Shown here piece by piece: positions 23,667-30,162 of a stretch of DNA of 55,793 nt. The stretch lies in the IMG/VR virus record IMGVR_UViG_3300046011_004185, positions 1 to 55,793 of that record. One strand, 5' to 3'. A program made the position numbers and the translations under genes. The stretch's first letter is position 1. Each line of letters begins with the position of its first letter. The notes below the pieces were generated by a model. The model was given only the letters and a program-made list of their open reading frames with translations. It had not been told where the DNA came from and ran no database searches. Origin of the DNA: a virus.

Positions 23667-24118
23667 CACCACACCTTTGTAATTTTGAGTATTGCGTACA
23701 TCACAAAAGCTAAAACCCCTAGCACTAACCACTCATTCCGAGTCTGCTTACGGTCTGATTCAAACTCCCGCTGCAGCTCTTTCTTTTCTTTTCTTATCCT
23801 TACCTCTAGCTGCTCTACCTCTTGAACCGCTTTCCTGCCAAACTCTTTCTCAATGTTCCTAAACGCATCCTCTTTTTGCTTACGGATGTTGTACAAAATC
23901 CGATACTCGTTGATGGCGTCGATGAACATCATGTCGCCTCGACGCTGAACTTCCTGCTGTTTCTTGCGCCAAGCAACCCTTGCTCGAGCCTCTTCGTCCA
24001 AAAAGGCATTGACTTCCTTGGCCGTTTCCTTGATGTCCCGACCAGCCTTTAAGGCCTCGCGGATACCGCCAAGAGCAGTTTGGACGACCTTTGATGGGTC
24101 GGTGGGATCGGGCAGCAC
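23666..24118 (-). CDS. Coiled-coil protein with C-terminal membrane anchor
   Basis: 150 aa from a GTG at 24116-24118. Residues 15-125 are a long charged coiled coil and the last ~20 residues (V-L-G-V-L-A-F-V-M-Y-A-I-L-K-I) form a membrane anchor. Inner-membrane spanins have the anchor at the N-terminus, so this inverted layout is unusual for an Rz-type role. It could be a lysis regulator or a spanin-like protein. It lies between two other small membrane proteins and is preceded directly by a possible microprotein. Confidence 0.6.
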   Translation of the reverse strand: MLPDPTDPSKVVQTALGGIREALKAGRDIKETAKEVNAFLDEEARARVAWRKKQQEVQRRGDMMFIDAINEYRILYNIRKQKEDAFRNIEKEFGRKAVQEVEQLEVRIRKEKKELQREFESDRKQTRNEWLVLGVLAFVMYAILKITKVW

Positions 24119-24196
24119 TCAAAGGCTCCATAAGAAAAAGGACCATCCGATGATTATGAGTAAGACACCCAAGAACACAAAAGCCCAAAATCCCAC
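24119..24196 (-). CDS. Candidate 25-aa membrane microprotein
   Basis: GTG at 24194-24196, stop at 24119-24121. The peptide G-F-W-A-F-V-F-L-G-V-L-L-I-I-I-G-W-S-F-F is a near-perfect single membrane helix framed by Trp. It fills exactly the gap between two leftward lysis genes, with the downstream GTG start immediately after its stop. There is no clear ribosome site, so translation would depend on coupling to the XhlA-like gene ending at 24198. Confidence 0.35.
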   Translation of the reverse strand: MGFWAFVFLGVLLIIIGWSFFLWSL

Positions 24197-24197
24197 A

Positions 24198-24398
24198 TTA
24201 GAGTCCAATCAATTTTTTAAAGAATTCAGCAGCAACACCAGGCCCAAACAGCACCACAATAATTACGGCGTAAAGCAGATACTCAATCTTGCTCATACGG
24301 CGATCGCCCTCGCGTAATGAAGCAGAGATCTGCTCATAACGAGTAGCGCAAACGGCCTCGTGGACGGCCAATTTGGTCTCTACAGACTGATCAATCAC
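24198..24398 (-). CDS. XhlA-like lysis protein with C-terminal TM
   Basis: 66 aa from a GTG at 24396-24398 with an AAGGA site. An N-terminal amphipathic coiled coil (E-T-K-L-A-V-H-E-A-V; R-R-M-S-K-I-E-Y-L-L) is followed by a membrane segment at about 40-58. This is the layout of haemolysin XhlA-type phage proteins that act with holins. First gene of the lysis cassette after an AT-rich gap. Confidence 0.65.
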   Translation of the reverse strand: MIDQSVETKLAVHEAVCATRYEQISASLREGDRRMSKIEYLLYAVIIVVLFGPGVAAEFFKKLIGL

Positions 24399-24434
24399 TT
24401 ACTTTTCCTTATTAACTAAATTTTTTGTACTTTT

Positions 24435-24446
24435 AAAAAATTTTTT
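24435..24446. other. AT palindrome between fibre island and lysis cassette
   Basis: AAAAAATTTTTT, a perfect 12-bp palindrome overlapping the stop of the cupin gene, within a very AT-rich gap (24399-24450). It may mark a local promoter or terminator for the lysis cassette; no clear -35/-10 pair or GC stem was found. Confidence 0.3.
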
Positions 24447-24804
24447 ATAACACACTTACCTTTCCAGAAGAAAATATATTGTTTGTGTTTGGTATTTGAT
24501 CTGGCATTAAAATTTCTGACTCCTTACTTTCTGCGTTACGCAAAGCGTGAACGCAATAAGCGATGGTTCCATTTTCTAGCGCTTCAATAAAATGTCGTTT
24601 TCCTGCCTTTGTAATAAACACATGAGGAGCTTTAAAAATTGTTTCACTTCCATCAACATTAACTTTTACTGATCCACAAGCCACCAAAGTTAAATGATCA
24701 AAATTATGGACATGACCTTCGTTCATATCGCCTATGTTTTGAAAATTCATTTGACGAATCCATAAATTTGATGCAACTGTAATTTTTGTATCTGGATAAG
24801 CCAT
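24445..24804 (-). CDS. Cupin-fold protein
   Basis: 119 aa from the ATG at 24802-24804, coupled by TAATG to the zinc-ribbon gene and preceded by AAAGG. Single cupin: E-G-H31-V-H33-N-F-D-H37 gives a metal-binding motif 1, G-S-V-K-V-N-V-D-G-S is the strand pair between motifs, and H71 in K-R-H-F-I-E-A-L is motif 2. Small phage cupins of this kind have no established reaction; sugar-nucleotide or metal-dependent modification of a virion protein are possibilities. It lies in a low-GC stretch with the adhesin genes. Confidence 0.68.
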   Translation of the reverse strand: MAYPDTKITVASNLWIRQMNFQNIGDMNEGHVHNFDHLTLVACGSVKVNVDGSETIFKAPHVFITKAGKRHFIEALENGTIAYCVHALRNAESKESEILMPDQIPNTNNIFSSGKVSVL

Positions 24805-24983
24805 TACCATTTACCTTTTGGGCATTTTGCAATTTGAAATTGAATTTTTGTTTTGACAGGACATCCACACGCTCTGCATTGCATCACTTTAATAATTGGC
24901 ATTAACCGTAATTGATCACACCCCATACAAGTTTTTAATCTTGTAGTTTGTAAATCTTTAGTACTAATAACTTGTAAATTCAT
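24804..24983 (-). CDS. 59-aa zinc-ribbon protein
   Basis: ATG at 24981-24983, stop TAA at 24804-24806 overlapping the cupin start. Cysteines at 19, 22, 36, 39, 41 and 54 (C-M-G-C; C-R-A-C-G-C; C-P-K-G-K-W) form a zinc ribbon. The ending C-P-x-G-K-W is one I know from small unannotated cyanophage/T4-like marine phage proteins. Only three bases separate it from the upstream gene. Role unknown. Confidence 0.72.
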   Translation of the reverse strand: MNLQVISTKDLQTTRLKTCMGCDQLRLMPIIKVMQCRACGCPVKTKIQFQIAKCPKGKW

Positions 24984-24986
24984 AAT

Positions 24987-25400
24987 TTATAAATTGGAAA
25001 TTGGAATTTCTACTGGGTTATTTTCAATAACACCAAGCTCTACCAATACATCTGCAACTTGTTTTTTGAAGTGAATTTGTTCCCACATTTCAGAATTGGC
25101 TATAACTTCTGGATCAAGATCCAATGGAATATTTTCTAAATTTGCAAGAGATTTTCTTGTTGTTTCGCACTCAATACCAACAAGAGTTTGAATGTATGAC
25201 AAATCAGCATCTGGAGATTTTTGTGCCTCTATCGCTTCAATAGGAGGAGCGTAATCTTTTATGATTTGTTCTAATTCTTGTTGATTTTTTGGAAGAGGGT
25301 TTGTTAGCCTCAAACTTGCCCATGTTCCATCATCAAAAAATACCTCTAATGTTTTTAATTGATTATCAAATTTTGTAATTTTGTATTTTAATAAACTCAT
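24987..25400 (-). CDS. Hypothetical protein downstream of the adhesin
   Basis: 137 aa, GGAGG site. An N-terminal beta hairpin (Y-K-I-T-K-F-D-N-Q-L-K-T-L-E-V-F-F-D-D-G-T-W) is followed by a helical acidic region. Its position right after the glycine-rich adhesin, overlapping its stop, is where dedicated adhesin or fibre chaperones are usually found; no chaperone family was recognised. Distinctly AT-rich codon use compared with the flanking genes. Confidence 0.55.
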   Translation of the reverse strand: MSLLKYKITKFDNQLKTLEVFFDDGTWASLRLTNPLPKNQQELEQIIKDYAPPIEAIEAQKSPDADLSYIQTLVGIECETTRKSLANLENIPLDLDPEVIANSEMWEQIHFKKQVADVLVELGVIENNPVEIPISNL

Positions 25401-26311
25401 GCTAATCCTCCAGCGACGGTGCCGCTATTGTTTAATGTTACAGCGCTAGATCCTTTAACTAAATATCTACCAGCAGTTCCAAAAGTAGATCCAGCGGACC
25501 CAGTTAAACCACTTCCAACATTTCCGTTTGCACCGGTTGACCCAGTTGCTCCAGCGGTTCCAGAATTTCCAAATGTTCCTCCATTGCCGCCAGTACCACC
25601 AGTACCACCAGTACCGGCATTAGTGCCACCTGCGGCTCCAGCAGATCCAGCGGAACCATTAGATTGCGATTGGCTATAACCTTGCCCAGCGCCACCATTA
25701 CCACCAGCACCAGCAGCTCCACCACTTGTAGATACAGTTTTGCTACACGCATTAGACCCAATACAAGTCCAACAAGCTCCTTTTCCGTTATAACTGCAAG
25801 TTCCTATACAAGTCGTAAATCCAGTTTCACTACACGATCCATTACAACCACTTGGGTTGCATCCACCACCAGGACCTGTTTGTGTAGTAGATCCAGACCC
25901 TCCTTGACCACCAGCGCCGCCTTTGCCACCACCGCCACCACCACCGCGAATATTTGCGCCAGAGTTGTTGTTAATTACAACAGTTTGATTTGGATAGTCA
26001 GCGTAAATTGCATCTCCGCCGTTTCCACCTGCGCCACTTGTTCCAGCAGCACCACCAAAACCATCAATATTTCCGCTGTTGTTTATAGTAATAGTTGAAT
26101 TGGTTGGAAATTGACCAACCGTTAGAGCGGTACTACTTCCAGTTCCGCCAACTGTCACTCCAGAATTAATGTTTAAAATTACATTTTTAGCTTCGGTTGG
26201 TGATCCCGCAGCCGTAAACAAATTATAATTTGTTGTTGTTGAAGATAGCGTTATTGTAATTGTCGGAAGACCATAAGACCCACCAACAAACGCTGCAACA
26301 ATCCCAGTCAT
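25397..26311 (-). CDS. Polyglycine adhesin with eight-cysteine insertion
   Basis: 304 aa. Residues 1-80 are beta-strand/parallel-helix-like, and 83-304 are dominated by G-G-x-G-G runs as in polyglycine type II sandwich adhesins (gp38 receptor-binding proteins of T-even-like phages). Between the glycine blocks, residues 151-189 contain eight cysteines (151, 156, 160, 168, 172, 180, 183, 189) with no glycine repeat, as if a disulfide-rich knob were inserted in the tip. Low-GC DNA compared with the rest. Likely a receptor-binding tip; assembly may need the downstream 137-aa protein. Confidence 0.65.
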   Translation of the reverse strand: MTGIVAAFVGGSYGLPTITITLSSTTTNYNLFTAAGSPTEAKNVILNINSGVTVGGTGSSTALTVGQFPTNSTITINNSGNIDGFGGAAGTSGAGGNGGDAIYADYPNQTVVINNNSGANIRGGGGGGGKGGAGGQGGSGSTTQTGPGGGCNPSGCNGSCSETGFTTCIGTCSYNGKGACWTCIGSNACSKTVSTSGGAAGAGGNGGAGQGYSQSQSNGSAGSAGAAGGTNAGTGGTGGTGGNGGTFGNSGTAGATGSTGANGNVGSGLTGSAGSTFGTAGRYLVKGSSAVTLNNSGTVAGGLA

Positions 26312-26766
26312 GTTACATTCCCAGAAACAATGCAGACGGTTCCGCTGAGGAATAGGATATTTGCCAATCCCCTAGTAGCCAGGGTCATGGTGCTCTTATC
26401 CGTGTCCGTGCCCGCGATGTAGGCGGTTGTAATCGTGCAGGTGATCGTTATGTTGCCAGTTGTGTTGTTAGCAATAACAATTGCATCTCCGGTTGAAAAC
26501 ACGCCATCTGGAATTGTCACCGAGCCGCCGGAACCCACCTGAATGTACTGTCCAACATCGCTGGTTGCCAGCGTGTAACTGGTCGTCTTAGCTGATCCAG
26601 ATTGTGGAATAGCACGAATATTACCGGCTGAGTCAGAAATTATTCCAGAAGTATTGATCGTCAACCTAGTCGTGCCGTTAGTCTGCAGCTCAAGCTGGCC
26701 CGAGGCGTCCCCGGTCGAGATCAAGCCACCCGAGCCGGATGAGGTTGCGTTTATGGTTGATGGCAT
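26308..26766 (-). CDS. Small fibre-like virion protein
   Basis: 152 aa, GGAGT site. Ser/Thr/Gly/Ile-rich all-beta. It starts like the 190-aa protein at 32675: both carry T-G-D-x-x-G-Q-L-x-L-Q-T-N-G-T-T. The rest (V-G-Q-Y-I-Q-V-G-S-G-G-S-V-T-I-P-D-G) is a beta-rich trimer-type module. It overlaps the start of the Cys-rich adhesin by 4 bases and may be the base on which that adhesin sits. Confidence 0.55.
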   Translation of the reverse strand: MPSTINATSSGSGGLISTGDASGQLELQTNGTTRLTINTSGIISDSAGNIRAIPQSGSAKTTSYTLATSDVGQYIQVGSGGSVTIPDGVFSTGDAIVIANNTTGNITITCTITTAYIAGTDTDKSTMTLATRGLANILFLSGTVCIVSGNVT

Positions 26767-26769
26767 TTC

Positions 26770-27156
26770 TTACTCCATAATTTTTGTTGCTGATGCCTGA
26801 GAGATGACATTTGAGGCAACCAGAAAATCAACCAGCTCCTGCGCTCCGGCCTGCTCTTTGGGCAACTCAGCCTTCACCGTGACAATCTCTGGTGCTGAGT
26901 TGTTATCCCATTTGGTCTTCTCAGCCAGGCTCATGCCTTTACGGAAGTCATCCGCTGTCCACGAGCGAGGAGCGGGAGGTGCCGGGGGAGGCGGCTCTGG
27001 TTTTACCAGTTGACCGTTTACCCAGCCGTCACCGTTAGCCGCATTGTCAGGAACTTGGGTGTCGTAAAGTTTGGCTATGTCTGGGTGATAGATCTTTTCT
27101 GGATCAGTCCAAGCCACATCTCGAATTTGACCGTTTTCAATCCATGCGTATTTCAT
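26770..27156 (-). CDS. Fibre-associated protein, Pro-rich linker
   Basis: 128 aa from the ATG at 27154-27156, two bases after the previous stop, with AAGGA upstream. The N-terminal part (Y-A-W-I-E-N-G-Q-I-R-D-V-A-W) is a short beta domain seen at the start of fibre-assembly proteins, followed by a proline linker (E-P-P-P-P-A-P-P-A-P) and a helical C-terminal part. Probably an assembly chaperone or connector for the glycine-rich fibre upstream. Confidence 0.55.
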   Translation of the reverse strand: MKYAWIENGQIRDVAWTDPEKIYHPDIAKLYDTQVPDNAANGDGWVNGQLVKPEPPPPAPPAPRSWTADDFRKGMSLAEKTKWDNNSAPEIVTVKAELPKEQAGAQELVDFLVASNVISQASATKIME

Positions 27157-27158
27157 GA

Positions 27159-28442
27159 TCAGAATCCTTCTGTCCAATAAAGAACAACTACACCCGTGCC
27201 GCCTGAACCTGCGGTAACACCACTACCACCACCCTGTGAAGCGCCACCACCACCTCCAGCATAACTACCTGATCCGCCTCTTGTAGCTGCACCGCTTTGG
27301 CAAGACGCTCCGCCTCCACCACCAAGCGGACCACCATTTCCGCCAACTGCTGGGCTAGCCGAGTCACCGGAAGAAGCCCCACCACCTCCACCACCTAAAC
27401 CGCCATCACCGCCAGTTGGATTTGACGAACCAGTACCGCTATAAGCCCCACCACCGCCACCACCGGGTGAACCATTGCCACCAAAACAAATTACCGTACC
27501 ACTTGCGCCGGCTCCGCCGCCGCCACCATTTAAGGTTTGATAAATAACATCAATCCATGTGCCGCTACCAAAACCATTACCCGCTCTCATAAATGCACCA
27601 GATGTACTAAATGCACCAATACCAGCACCATTTGATCCAGATGCGTTTGCTGCTCCGGAAACTCCACCTAAAACTGTCGAACCAAACGATCCGCTCCCGC
27701 CATTTCCACCAATGACATTACCGCCTGCTGCTGATTGGCCATTTGAACCAGATCCACCACCGCCAGTCATAAAGGCTTGACTAGCAACTAATGCGTCACC
27801 ACCTCTAAATCCTGCACCGCCGCCGCCAGTAGCTTGGTTTCCTTGGTTTACCGAACTACCAATATTTCCACCACGGCCATTTGACCCAAGCCCGCCACCA
27901 CCAGTTGAAGAGGGTTGTGTGCTTGATCCTGAATTTGTTCCACCCGCCCCACCAGTGCCGTAGTGAGATCCAGCACCACCACCACCTCCGGCTGTATTGT
28001 TTGAAGATTGCCCGGTTCCACCAGCACCACCAGAGGCGGTATATGAACCTCTTAGAGTTGTAGCAGCAGTTCCTGATCCACCAGATCCAGGTGTATTTCC
28101 AGAAGCGTTAGTACCGCCAGTAGCGGTTAACAAAGTTCCATAAGAACTTGTTCCTCCTTGACCTCCTACTGTTATGGTGTCAAGCGTCTGTCCAGGAATA
28201 ACATCAATAACTCCATATGCAAACCCACCTCCACCTCCCCCAGCGCTCGGAGTGCTGGAAGTATTAGTTGATGCACCATTGCCGCCACCACCCCAAACAG
28301 CTACACCGATTTGATATACATTTTGTGGTACGACTTCCGTAGAGGTGGTTGAAGTGATAAGTTTGAATTGCGCCCATCGAGCAGGCGCTACACGGGTTGC
28401 ATAATTAGGCGGCAACCCAAAGCCATACATTCCCTTATTCAT
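27159..28442 (-). CDS. Glycine-rich tail fibre/adhesin (Gly_rich-type)
   Basis: 427 aa. After ~45 residues comes V-A-V-W-G-G-G-G-N-G and then about 370 residues of G-G-G-x-G repeats with short Thr/Asn/Ser insertions, closing with G-G-T-G-V-V-V-L-Y-W-T-E-G, a terminal signature of glycine-rich fibre domains. Such domains fold as triangular polyglycine lattices that present variable loops to the receptor. The loops between the glycine blocks are the likely host-range determinants. Confidence 0.72.
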   Translation of the reverse strand: MNKGMYGFGLPPNYATRVAPARWAQFKLITSTTSTEVVPQNVYQIGVAVWGGGGNGASTNTSSTPSAGGGGGGFAYGVIDVIPGQTLDTITVGGQGGTSSYGTLLTATGGTNASGNTPGSGGSGTAATTLRGSYTASGGAGGTGQSSNNTAGGGGGAGSHYGTGGAGGTNSGSSTQPSSTGGGGLGSNGRGGNIGSSVNQGNQATGGGGAGFRGGDALVASQAFMTGGGGSGSNGQSAAGGNVIGGNGGSGSFGSTVLGGVSGAANASGSNGAGIGAFSTSGAFMRAGNGFGSGTWIDVIYQTLNGGGGGAGASGTVICFGGNGSPGGGGGGAYSGTGSSNPTGGDGGLGGGGGGASSGDSASPAVGGNGGPLGGGGGASCQSGAATRGGSGSYAGGGGGASQGGGSGVTAGSGGTGVVVLYWTEGF

Positions 28443-28843
28443 TAGAAGTCACCTCCGTAAGCGATTACACGAACGCCGGTCTGCGTTACAGTTACTGTAG
28501 CCCGCAGAGAATACCCAGTAGGAATTGTCAGCGGCATGATGTTGGCATTACCGTTGCTTGACAGCTGAGCGGTAAACGCTGGCGCTGTTGTGCTTGAGGT
28601 AACCGCAATTACCGGGATCTGTTGCCACAAGAAGTAGGTTGTGCCATCAAAAATAAACAGATTAACAATACATGCGGTCGTTGTGGCTACACCCTGAACA
28701 TCAATGTAGTCAATCCGCGAGCCGCTGGAACCCGCCGTAAATACCGTGCCAACCGTCGTGGGCGCGGTCAGCGATGTATCCGCTGTCGTTAAAAGCGCAG
28801 ATCCGACCTTTGGGGTGGCTGCGTACTGTGCAGAAGTTGCCAT
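28442..28843 (-). CDS. Small beta-structured virion protein
   Basis: 133 aa, AAGGAG site, Thr/Ala/Val-rich with alternating strands (R-I-D-Y-I-D-V-Q-G-V; C-I-V-N-L-F-I-F-D-G-T-T-Y-F-L-W) and no charged patches. I recall this type of protein from fibre regions of uncultured phages. One base overlaps the glycine-rich fibre. Probable minor fibre component. Confidence 0.55.
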   Translation of the reverse strand: MATSAQYAATPKVGSALLTTADTSLTAPTTVGTVFTAGSSGSRIDYIDVQGVATTTACIVNLFIFDGTTYFLWQQIPVIAVTSSTTAPAFTAQLSSNGNANIMPLTIPTGYSLRATVTVTQTGVRVIAYGGDF

Positions 28844-28853
28844 TTAAATCTCC

Positions 28854-29168
28854 TTAAATTAAGGCAAATGAATCGTTGACTGTTCCGGGAGACACATTTG
28901 CCCCGGTCGCTTGGGTAACAAAACCTTGAGCACCACCTGATATTGAAGTAAAGCTCAAGGCCCCGCTACCGTTAGTCTGTAGAACCTGGCCAGTTGTGCC
29001 ATCCGCTGATGGAAGGGTAAAGGTTAGGTTTGATGCAACAGAGGCAGGTGCCTGCAGCTCTACATAATTAGTGCCGTTATCGGTATCCTCGCCCAGGCGC
29101 AGACGACCCTGGGTGGTTGATGTACCCTCTGCGGTAAAAATTCCATCGCCGTTGATAATTGCTGGCAT
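28854..29168 (-). CDS. Short fibre-like protein
   Basis: 104 aa, GGAGT site. It contains the shaft-type pattern N-Y-V-E-L-Q-A-P-A-S-V, L-T-F-T-L-P-S-A-D-G-T-T-G-Q-V-L-Q-T-N-G, common in phage fibre proteins, also echoed at the 189-aa gene (33257). Possibly a truncated or modular fibre segment. Confidence 0.55.
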   Translation of the reverse strand: MPAIINGDGIFTAEGTSTTQGRLRLGEDTDNGTNYVELQAPASVASNLTFTLPSADGTTGQVLQTNGSGALSFTSISGGAQGFVTQATGANVSPGTVNDSFALI

Positions 29169-29171
29169 GAT

Positions 29172-29621
29172 TTACTCCGGTTTGTTAGGCCACTGAACAT
29201 TGTGGGGAAAGCCAGCCTGCGCCGGTACATCACGCAGGGCTTGGCAATAATCTTTCCATGCCTGGCTGGGCGTCATGTCGCTACGGAAGCGCCAGTCGGT
29301 ATCGGCCAGTCTCTGGTTGCGGTCAGCCCGGACGGACTTCTTGGTCTCTTCATCCTTAGCCGCCTTGCCTTCGTCATCCAGGGTCTGCACGACATACTTG
29401 GTGTGCCACTTATCCCCGATCTGCTCGACACCCTGTCTGGCGACATACTCATACGGGCCAGAGGTTGAGGGTTGCGGGCCTTCAAAGACCGGATCGACAC
29501 CGATGGCCTGCATCACCTCGTCGGTCAGCCGGTCGAAGGTCGGGCCGTTGTTGTCTTTTAGGTACTGACGAAGTTCACCCTCGTACATCACTGCGCCGTT
29601 TGATCGAAGTCTAATTTCCAT
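29172..29621 (-). CDS. Tail fibre assembly chaperone-like protein
   Basis: 149 aa, AGAGG site. The C-terminal third has the Phage_tail_APC-type pattern: R-N-Q-R-L-A-D-T-D-W-R-F-R-S-D, then W-K-D-Y-C-Q-A-L-R-D-V-P-A-Q-A-G-F-P and a W-P-N-K-P end. Such proteins assist folding or trimerisation of neighbouring tail fibres. It is followed by fibre genes and preceded by a homing endonuclease gene that seems to have inserted behind the 651-aa fibre. Confidence 0.72.
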   Translation of the reverse strand: MEIRLRSNGAVMYEGELRQYLKDNNGPTFDRLTDEVMQAIGVDPVFEGPQPSTSGPYEYVARQGVEQIGDKWHTKYVVQTLDDEGKAAKDEETKKSVRADRNQRLADTDWRFRSDMTPSQAWKDYCQALRDVPAQAGFPHNVQWPNKPE

Positions 29622-29629
29622 GTTTACCT

Positions 29630-30160
29630 CTAGGCTATCGCATAAGACCAGCCGGACTTATTATGACGACACCGCCATTGAATTGTCACGGCTGGAATGT
29701 TTAATTCCTTTGCTGCCTCGGTTGTTGAACCAAAAACACCAAAGGGGCTGACTACGGTCTTTGCTCGGTAATTATTGCTTCCACCAACAGCAATAGACAT
29801 TTTTGCTTTTACTTCAGGTCTGTGCATTACGTTTTTCTCGCCAATAGCCCAAGGTTTTGGCTTTCCTTTTAATGCCTCAGACTTCTTGCGCTTGGTCTCC
29901 TCGCTATTGGGTTTACCAAGGTTTCCGTCACGCACATTGATCTTTCCAAGGCCGATAAACACGTTGCCGACCTCATAGCAACCTTTATCACCTATACGGC
30001 ACATACAATATTTGTCTGCACCACGGCCACGTTGATCCCATTTACCGGAATCAAGCCAAATCTGTTTCCACTCATCAAAAGTCAATTTAACTTCTATGCC
30101 TCTAGTTTTGGCGTTTGACTTATGTTGCGTGTAGGCTTTGAGGAACGGATCTCTTGTCAT
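29630..30160 (-). CDS. Freestanding HNH/NUMOD-type homing endonuclease
   Basis: 176 aa. The N-terminus has an HNH-like zinc site (C-M-C-R-I-G-D-K-G-C-Y-E-V-G-N-V). The middle S-E-E-T-K-R-K-K-S-E-A-L-K-G-K is a NUMOD3 DNA-binding module, and the C-terminus V-F-G-S-T-T-E-A-A-K-E-L-N-I then W-R-C-R-H-N-K-S-G-W-S-Y looks like a NUMOD1/HTH tail. The gene cuts a specific site in related phages and spreads by gene conversion. It lies directly downstream of the 651-aa fibre gene; a second HNH gene lies directly upstream. Confidence 0.78.
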   Translation of the reverse strand: MTRDPFLKAYTQHKSNAKTRGIEVKLTFDEWKQIWLDSGKWDQRGRGADKYCMCRIGDKGCYEVGNVFIGLGKINVRDGNLGKPNSEETKRKKSEALKGKPKPWAIGEKNVMHRPEVKAKMSIAVGGSNNYRAKTVVSPFGVFGSTTEAAKELNIPAVTIQWRCRHNKSGWSYAIA

Positions 30161-30162
30161 GG

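Noticed and set aside
23880-24188. 102-aa minus-strand frame across the lysis genes
   Set aside because: It overlaps the coiled-coil gene in another frame for most of its length and lacks domain-like sequence.
25419-28063. Pro-rich plus-strand frames opposite glycine-rich adhesins
   Set aside because: GGN codons read backwards give proline and other codons, so these frames are artefacts of the glycine repeats.
27159-28442. CRISPR-like or satellite repeat
   Set aside because: The regular DNA pattern is due to GGN glycine codons; there are no uniform repeats with unique spacers.
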